From: Dicyema japonicum
Lineage: Eukaryota; Dicyemida; Rhombozoa; Dicyemidae
Assembly (NCBI GenBank): GCA_011109175.1
Contig: RDEW01000002.1
Coordinates: forward strand, 748,676 to 812,675
Length of the DNA stretch: 64,000 nt
Direction of reading: 5' to 3'
Shown: piece after piece, positions 57,936-64,000 of the stretch
Numbering within the stretch: the stretch's first letter is position 1
Layout of the letters: each line of letters starts with the position of its first letter
The notes under the pieces: model-generated
What the model was told of the DNA's origin: nothing
Seen by the model: the letters and a program-made list of their open reading frames with translations, nothing else
The model's database searches: none
Program-made: the position numbers and the translations under genes

Positions 57936-58439
57936 ATAATAATATTTTATTTTAATTATTTTTTTATTTGTAATCAAAACTAAAACTAAACAAAAAGTAA
58001 ATGGTTGTAACCTTTTTTGCATGACTGCGCAGTGGTTTGAGATTGAAATTTGTTTCTTAATGCCGAAAAGGTACAGCAAAAAACGAAGGCATAATTTTTA
58101 GATTATAGATTTTAGTCAACGTTCCATTTTCAGAACTGAAAACGTTTAGAAAATTAACTTCGATTACTGTTTTCTAGTTTTATGAGATAAGCAACCTAAT
58201 CATGTGGAATAGAGATGAAAAGTCTGAGAACCAAATATGTTCATTTTAACCAGTTAGTCTTCCATGTGGAGAATAGACCTCGTTCAATTATTAGGAAGGT
58301 CACCTGGAACTCTACCATAAAGCGATTCTTATAAAGCGTTCTGCCAAAAATGTCGCGTGGCTTGCCAATGACGTGATGGCATTGCACATTTAATGTGAAA
58401 AAGAGTCGCAAATCCTTATCTCCTGGAGACGTGGATGGT

Positions 58440-58705
58440 GTCATGCCATGTGGCTAATTGATTGAAGATTTTTCAAGATTCTTTCTGATACGTCATGGAT
58501 TCACCTTACTCAGAAGACGCCTAATACGGGCCGGCATTCAAAAGGATCCATATTCATTCCAATGAGAAAATTTCGTTCCATGGCGACGAGTTCTGGAAAC
58601 GACTAGCTCCCGGTAATGTCTTCTGGATCACTATGCTTGTGTAAAGGGTTCTGATGGAAGCGTCAGAATTAAGGAATTAGTTAATTTAGTTTTCCCCTGG
58701 TTTTT
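58440..58705 (+). repeat. SINE-A copy at the left edge of duplication unit 2
   Basis: CATGCCATGTGGCTAATTG, CATGGATTCACCTTACTCAG, AAGACGCCTAATACGGGCC, GGCATTCAAAAGGATCC, GGCGACGAGTTCTGG, AAGGAATTAGTTAATTTAG. More diverged than the copy at 51840. Confidence 0.75.
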
Positions 58706-61545
58706 GGAATAATTTAATTAATTTATTAATCCTTATTTGTGATTGGTGGGGAATACTATGTTGAATATGAGGCTATTTCTCGTGATAAAATCCGTAAAAA
58801 TAAAAATGAGTTATGGATCCACTGTCCTTACTCTTCCAATGAATTTCACGAGTAGGTGGCTTAATTTAGCTTAATAAATTGGAGAGGCCTACTCTGCAAG
58901 TAAATGAATGATTATATTTATTAATAATAATTTTTTGATGTTATTTGATTTATTGGAAGTGAGGATTTGTTGTAAGGGAGTGGAGAGTTTATGAGGATGG
59001 GCCATGTCAAATTTGCTTGTGAGTCTCCTGGATGGTTTATTAGTGTAAGATGAGTTACATTTGTTATTTGTTGAATGATCGTTAATAATCGCCCTTTTTT
59101 TTTTTTATAATATTTTGTTCAAATAAAAATTCTAGTTAATGAAGAGTTTTGTTTTTTGTACAAGTAATCGTTATTTCAACATGATCAATATTCATGAAAT
59201 TAAGTTATTTTATATGAATATTAGTTTCGATACATTAATGACATATTTATTTGATATTTTCGGTCAAAAAAAAATTTATATTTGACATGTACACGTTAAG
59301 GTATAAACTTTTAAAGGGTGATGGTATTTTAGTGAACACTCATTATTTGAAAATAATGTTTATATATTTCTATATTTCCGTACATTTTTGGTATTTTCGA
59401 TTATAAGTAATTTATTTGTCATTATTAAATTAATGATATTGAAGAACGGTTTAAATTTTAGTTTTGCAACTTTAAAGATATATTGTGATTGTACATATTC
59501 ATATATACAAGTTTCGATATTTTCAGCCAAAAGTGATAATCTAATTGAACTTGTATTTCGCTGAAGATATGACCCTTCTATGAATGATTGTTATCACGGC
59601 ATGTATAAGGATGACATGAAGTTCTTTATTATAGAAATATTAAAATTCTTATAGTTTGAGTAATTTGTAATATATTAATGTTATATTATTATCTTTGACT
59701 TTTATAAAGACGGTTATAGTCAAAGATATGATACTTCAGAGATTAGTTGTTATTTGTAAAAATGCTTAGAATCGATGAAAAAATGAAAAATACTATTTTT
59801 GACGATTTAATAATATAATTATAAATTTCAATATAACTTTAGACATTGTCGCGCAAAACTGAAATTTATACTCGATTTATACTGGAATTTATTGGATGTT
59901 GTTTACAGGCATTCATGTCAAGAGCGCACTAAACAATGAATTATTAATGATTTGATAACTTTATTCATTTAGACAATTCATTAGGGAGGGATTTGAAAAT
60001 CTCTAATCAATCACTTACGATTTGTTCGATAAAGATATGGTATTTGGCAGGTTCAAATTTTTAAAATACATTATTGAATTAAAGACAGATAGATACGCTC
60101 CTGAATTGCTGTAAAACACGAGGTTTTTAAAAATTTATTAATTTTAGAATTTTCAAACAAAGTTCAGTAATTACAAATTATCTTCATCTACCATTCAATA
60201 TCAGTTTTTCCTCGATTTATTATTAGGTTCAAGAAGAGCCGCATTGAAAATTTCACTGATGCGAAAGATGCCTTTGACAATTTCGTTTTGTCGTTTAAAT
60301 TTCAATGAACGTTGACTAAATTCATTAAATTAGAGAAAATGGAAAATTCAGATTGAAGGATCACAAGAAATTTAGAATCCAAAAAAGAGATTTATGTAAA
60401 TTCTACATTATATTTACATTTCTTGATTGTTAGAAAAATTCATATCCTGATATTTATCAATGCATGATTAAACAAATGCTGATGCTACTGAAAATTTTAT
60501 ATGACAATATTTAACGTTTTGGATTTACATATAAAAATGCAGAATTGAGAGAATAAATGTAAATCTTTTCTAATGAAAGTGTAAAATATATGAGTTTGAA
60601 TATTATTTTTAATATATTGAATCCGAATAAATTGTTTATATTACTGTCACTGAGTAAGGGTGATCAATACTTCCGACATACTCCTCTGTGTACTTTATGT
60701 TTTCAAATTTTACTAAAATTAGTTTTGAGACTTTTTTGAAATGTAAACTATTTTATAATCTGTGTTTGATTTTAGCAGTTGTTTTAAAATTCTTTGATTT
60801 ATATTATTAATTACCACATTATTATATATTGAAATATTTACATAATTTAGAGAAAAATTATATATTTTATTTTTTTTATTTTTATAGAAATAATGTTACT
60901 GATATGGTAAAGAAACACAATGAGAATTGAATAATATTAAAATTTTAAAATATCGTTTAAAAGCAAAAATGTATTTTTGAAACATGCAAGAAGATCAGAT
61001 TTTCATTATCATATTTTAGACTAAAGAAGTCACAATAACTATTACAATTGGAATTTGTACGCCAAAAAATAACTTTTAATTATTTTATTCAAATTTCATT
61101 TAAATTCATTAAAATATAATATTTTTTTGAATAAATCCGATTTTAATGTCTATATGACTTTTTTAAATTACAATAGAATTGGTAATCAAATGTTAATGTT
61201 TTTACTGAAAGTGAAAGAATAAATTCAACTATTGTTTTTATATATTGAATCCAAATAAACTGGTAATAACCACAAAATAAAAATGAGAGATAATTTTGAA
61301 ATATGCAATATGGTCCTTGCAGATATTTAATGATTTCAAATTTTAATAAATTATGTTTACACGGACTTTTCGAAATTTGAAATATTTTCAATATATAAAC
61401 TGTTTGTTGATTTTAGCCGTTGTTTAAAAATTCTTCAATTTATATATTATTTATTACCACATATATTATTGCAATAATTACATAATTTAGTGCAAAATTA
61501 TTAAAAATAAAAATAAAATTATTATTCTCATAATAGTGTTATCAC
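58706..61545 (-). repeat. Duplicated module, unit 2
   Basis: Direct, diverged copy of 52096-56522 without the LINE. Its minus ORF at 61143-61391 (LQGPYCIFQNYLSFLF) is the longest open piece. A 16-nt GT...AG stretch after TATCGAACAAATC (about 60018-60033) might be a tiny intron, but unit 1 lacks it. Confidence 0.65.
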
Positions 61546-61654
61546 TAAAAAACTTCACTTGTCAAAAAAGTTATCATAAACGTATGAAAAACGATCAACC
61601 TGTTGATGAACCTTACGGGGATATAGAAAATCGGAAACCACCCCGTAATAAAAA

Positions 61655-61960
61655 GCTTTTTTCAATCCATTGAACCATGCATTTCCTATGCATGTGCCTG
61701 GTGGGGCCACCCTAAATTACTTGGACTAATGCTTAGAAAATCGATTCAGCACAAAAAGGGCTTTTGCAGTGACAGAGAAGTGGTCTACTGACAAAAAGGA
61801 CATGTTCCGAGAGGCTTGGAGATTCGTATCCGTAGAAATAATGGAAGAGGCCTGATCAACTTGATCAGGAAAAACCCGATCACAACGAGCTTTTGTAGAA
61901 TCATCGAGTTGAGTTGAGAGTCTGGATTAATTTGTGGGATCACTTAGTTTGTTCCAGGTT
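61655..61960 (+). mobile_element. LINE-J fragment
   Basis: Plus strand: PCISYACAWWG, then RAFAVTEKWSTDKKDMFREA, followed by the LINE-J 3' UTR (GAGCTTTTGTAGAATCATCG, GAGAGTCTGGATTAATTTG). Homologous to 14600-14905. Confidence 0.7.
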
Positions 61961-63330
61961 GGTTATTGTTGATGAAGTAGATATCCAATAAGAGAATATC
62001 ATTAAGATAAAGATTGGAGGTATTGAGATGAAAACGTTGATCCAATACTAATTTATTGAAATAGAAAGCAATCGAGAAGAGTAGTGCCCCAACGAGGAAT
62101 CCAGGCCCTAAGATAGGACTCAGTAACACTTACTTTATTGCAACCTTTTTTTTAAATCTTGTTTAATAAAGTTCTTTATTTGAAGAAAAATATGTGATCC
62201 CAGCCGACCCTTCAGTATGGTTTGGTGTTCATCCTTTGGCCCACACAGGCGAGGAACTACAAAGTCACAATGTTTCAAACATCCATCCAAATTTTAACCG
62301 AATTAAGGTTTTCAAAGTAGTTTGTAACAGTCGTTTTTTTCTAGTATTTTCGAAAGTTATCGCATGGATTTTTGAGATTTGTCGAAGGGGATTTTGGTAT
62401 CATTTGCTTTGATATTGATTATACATTTTCGAGTCTTGTCTGAGATGACTTTTCTGGGCTAATCAATAGCCGGTTGTCTTTTCGCGAAGCATTTGGTTCT
62501 ATCTTGTTGGGGCGGACTTGATGTCTTTTAAAATGATGTTGCATGATGTCTGCCTCAATGCAGTTATATCCCAAGAAAAGAAAACAAAGATGTGAAGAGC
62601 GTTTCTTGATTTTTCCTAATTAATTAGCTATGATATCTGTTCTTTGATTAAAATAAAGTGTGTGTTCTACCTGAGATGAGTGATAGCTGATGTGGCTTTT
62701 CGGAAAGTGCATTGTTTTTTCAGTGAATCGGGAAACTCGATATATTCATTGAACGGATAGAAAGGGCAAGTTTGCCTCTTTTGCCTTTCAACAGGTTCCT
62801 TCGCAATTAGGTCCAAAGCTAGTAGGTAATTCCCAGTAGATCCTTCCAGTAGACACTAACTATTAATGCGGGTAGCAGGTCTAGAAGAACCCAATTCGCC
62901 AGTAGGTTTCAGTAATGTTGGTATCAGATCCAATGTGGAGAGAATTTAAGGTCATTGAGCAAGTAGATCTAAACTTAACCTAATTGGTAAATTCGAACGG
63001 ACAAATTTATTAAACAAAAATTAGGAGTTAGATAAGAGCTGTTTTAATAGTACTGCCTCTATGGCCAGAACACTTCACAAGTCTTGATTGGGTCGAAACA
63101 AACCGATGAACATGGTAGTCGAACAGAGTCCCAGGGGGTCCAAGCAAGCCGTTATAACGGTCAAACCCATTAACCCGGCTAAACCCGTTAGAAGAGCGTT
63201 TAAAAGGCCTATTTTGAATCGTTCAACTGAATGTCCAACTATGAAAGATCACTTTATAGGTACCTTCAACTGAATGTGCAACGATGAAAGATCAACAATA
63301 AAAATTTATTAACAAAAGAGTTAAAGAGTA
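61961..63330. other. No gene recognised; small repeat pieces
   Basis: At 62640-62720 lies a diverged SINE-C tail (ATTAAAATAAAGTGTGTGTT then GATGTGGCTTTTCGGAAAG). Open stretches at 62194-62412 and 63088-63273 have no recognised motif. Confidence 0.35.
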
Positions 63331-63659
63331 TTAGTAATCAAGCGCAATAATTTTGACATATTAAAACTTCAATTTAGGTAAGTAAATAATTTAATCAATA
63401 AATATTAATGTCTATTCACGGATCAGAAGAAAATTAAAAATGTATTTTTTTCATTTTAGATAATCTCTCAATGTATTTCACTTTTAATTTGATCGCTCTG
63501 AAAATAATTGTGCTGATAGTTGTCTGGAAGAAATGTAAGAGTATTGTATCTCTCGAGGCTGAATTGATTGGTCAATGCAATTATCATTAATAATGATTAT
63601 TACTCATCTAAATTAGAATATTTTATTAACCCAGATAAAATCCCTGAAAATTTCAATGA

Positions 63660-63990
63660 TTAAATTGTGTTATACTCTTATCCAATTCGTTGCTTTTATC
63701 GAGCTAAACACTTTTGTCGTGGTCACCAATGAAATCTCCTTTTGAAGAAAATCAACGGAACCTAAGATTTTTAAAATCAGACAAACAGTCCGCTTCCCTG
63801 TGATTTTTTCCAGAAAATCCGTTATTTCAGTTAATTTTGGTTCCTTGTCAATCACTCACTCAGTGTAATAGGGAATAGAGTCCACGTGTCTCTTCAATAT
63901 TTTTTCTGCCGCCGTAGAATACTTACAATATGATTTTTGTCACAATAAAGATTTTGTTTGTTATTATTTTGCACCTGACGAGTTGGGTCA
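63660..63990 (-). pseudogene. GLRX: Broken second glutaredoxin copy
   Basis: Minus strand. NKIFIVTK, then a one-base insertion, then SYCKYSTAAEKIL, YYTE, a stop where copy 1 has Trp, VIDKEPKLTEITDFLEKITG and KRT. A 25-nt GT...AG segment follows (63762-63786) at the same intron position as copy 1, then VPLIFF. After that come another shift and a TAG in the GDSDK region. The active site is again CxxS (CKYS). It is a decayed DNA-level duplicate, since the intron is kept. Confidence 0.8.
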
Positions 63991-64000
63991 TATTTTTTTG

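Overview
The window is AT-rich eukaryotic DNA (about two thirds A+T by eye) with few genes and many decayed retrotransposons and SINEs. It appears to come from an animal with extremely short spliceosomal introns. Four recognisable host genes (a GPSM/LGN/Pins homologue, a G-protein alpha subunit, a glutaredoxin and a beta-tubulin copy) read through only if GT...AG segments of 20-31 nt are removed. In the Galpha and beta-tubulin copies several of these sit where, as I recall, animal genes carry introns. An animal gene set (LGN plus Gi/o-like Galpha, many non-LTR retroelements) combined with ~22-nt introns fits dicyemid mesozoans best. That assignment is inference, not proof.

Layout. 0-2.8 kb: AT-rich DNA with one unidentified coding segment and a local tandem duplication. 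2.8-11.4 kb: retroelement and SINE debris, including a minus-strand Jockey-like LINE (4.99-6.18 kb), plus a possible ISXO2/Merlin-like transposase remnant. 11.98-12.72 kb: a candidate unknown membrane-protein gene with a 27-bp coding minisatellite. 13-15.7 kb: SINEs, a LINE tail and a clean 135-codon ORF of a repeated unknown family. 16.8-18.1 kb: beta-tubulin copy. 19-37 kb: almost entirely retroelement wreckage, including four copies of one LINE family (28.2-30.3, 32.6-33.2, 36.0-36.3 and 36.6-37.1 kb). 37.9-39.3 kb: GPSM-like gene. 42.7-43.9 kb: Galpha gene. 45.1-48.4 kb: LINE 3' ends flanking an alpha-tubulin fragment. 48.86-48.92 kb: assembly gap. 51.2 and 63.7 kb: two glutaredoxin copies, the second broken. 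51.8-56.5 and 58.4-61.6 kb: a diverged ~3.1 kb direct duplication, the first copy interrupted by a Dong/R4-like LINE.

The GPSM-like and Galpha genes lie 3.4 kb apart in head-to-head orientation. Their products would be direct partners: the GoLoco motif of GPSM proteins binds Gi/o-alpha-GDP in spindle orientation and polarity. The three best host genes have frameshifts but no in-frame stops, and the lesions are mostly single-base losses in homopolymers. Uncorrected assembly errors are therefore as likely as pseudogenisation for those genes. The tandem and dispersed repeats include two SINE families that share 3' tails with LINEs of the window, as expected for SINE-LINE partnerships.
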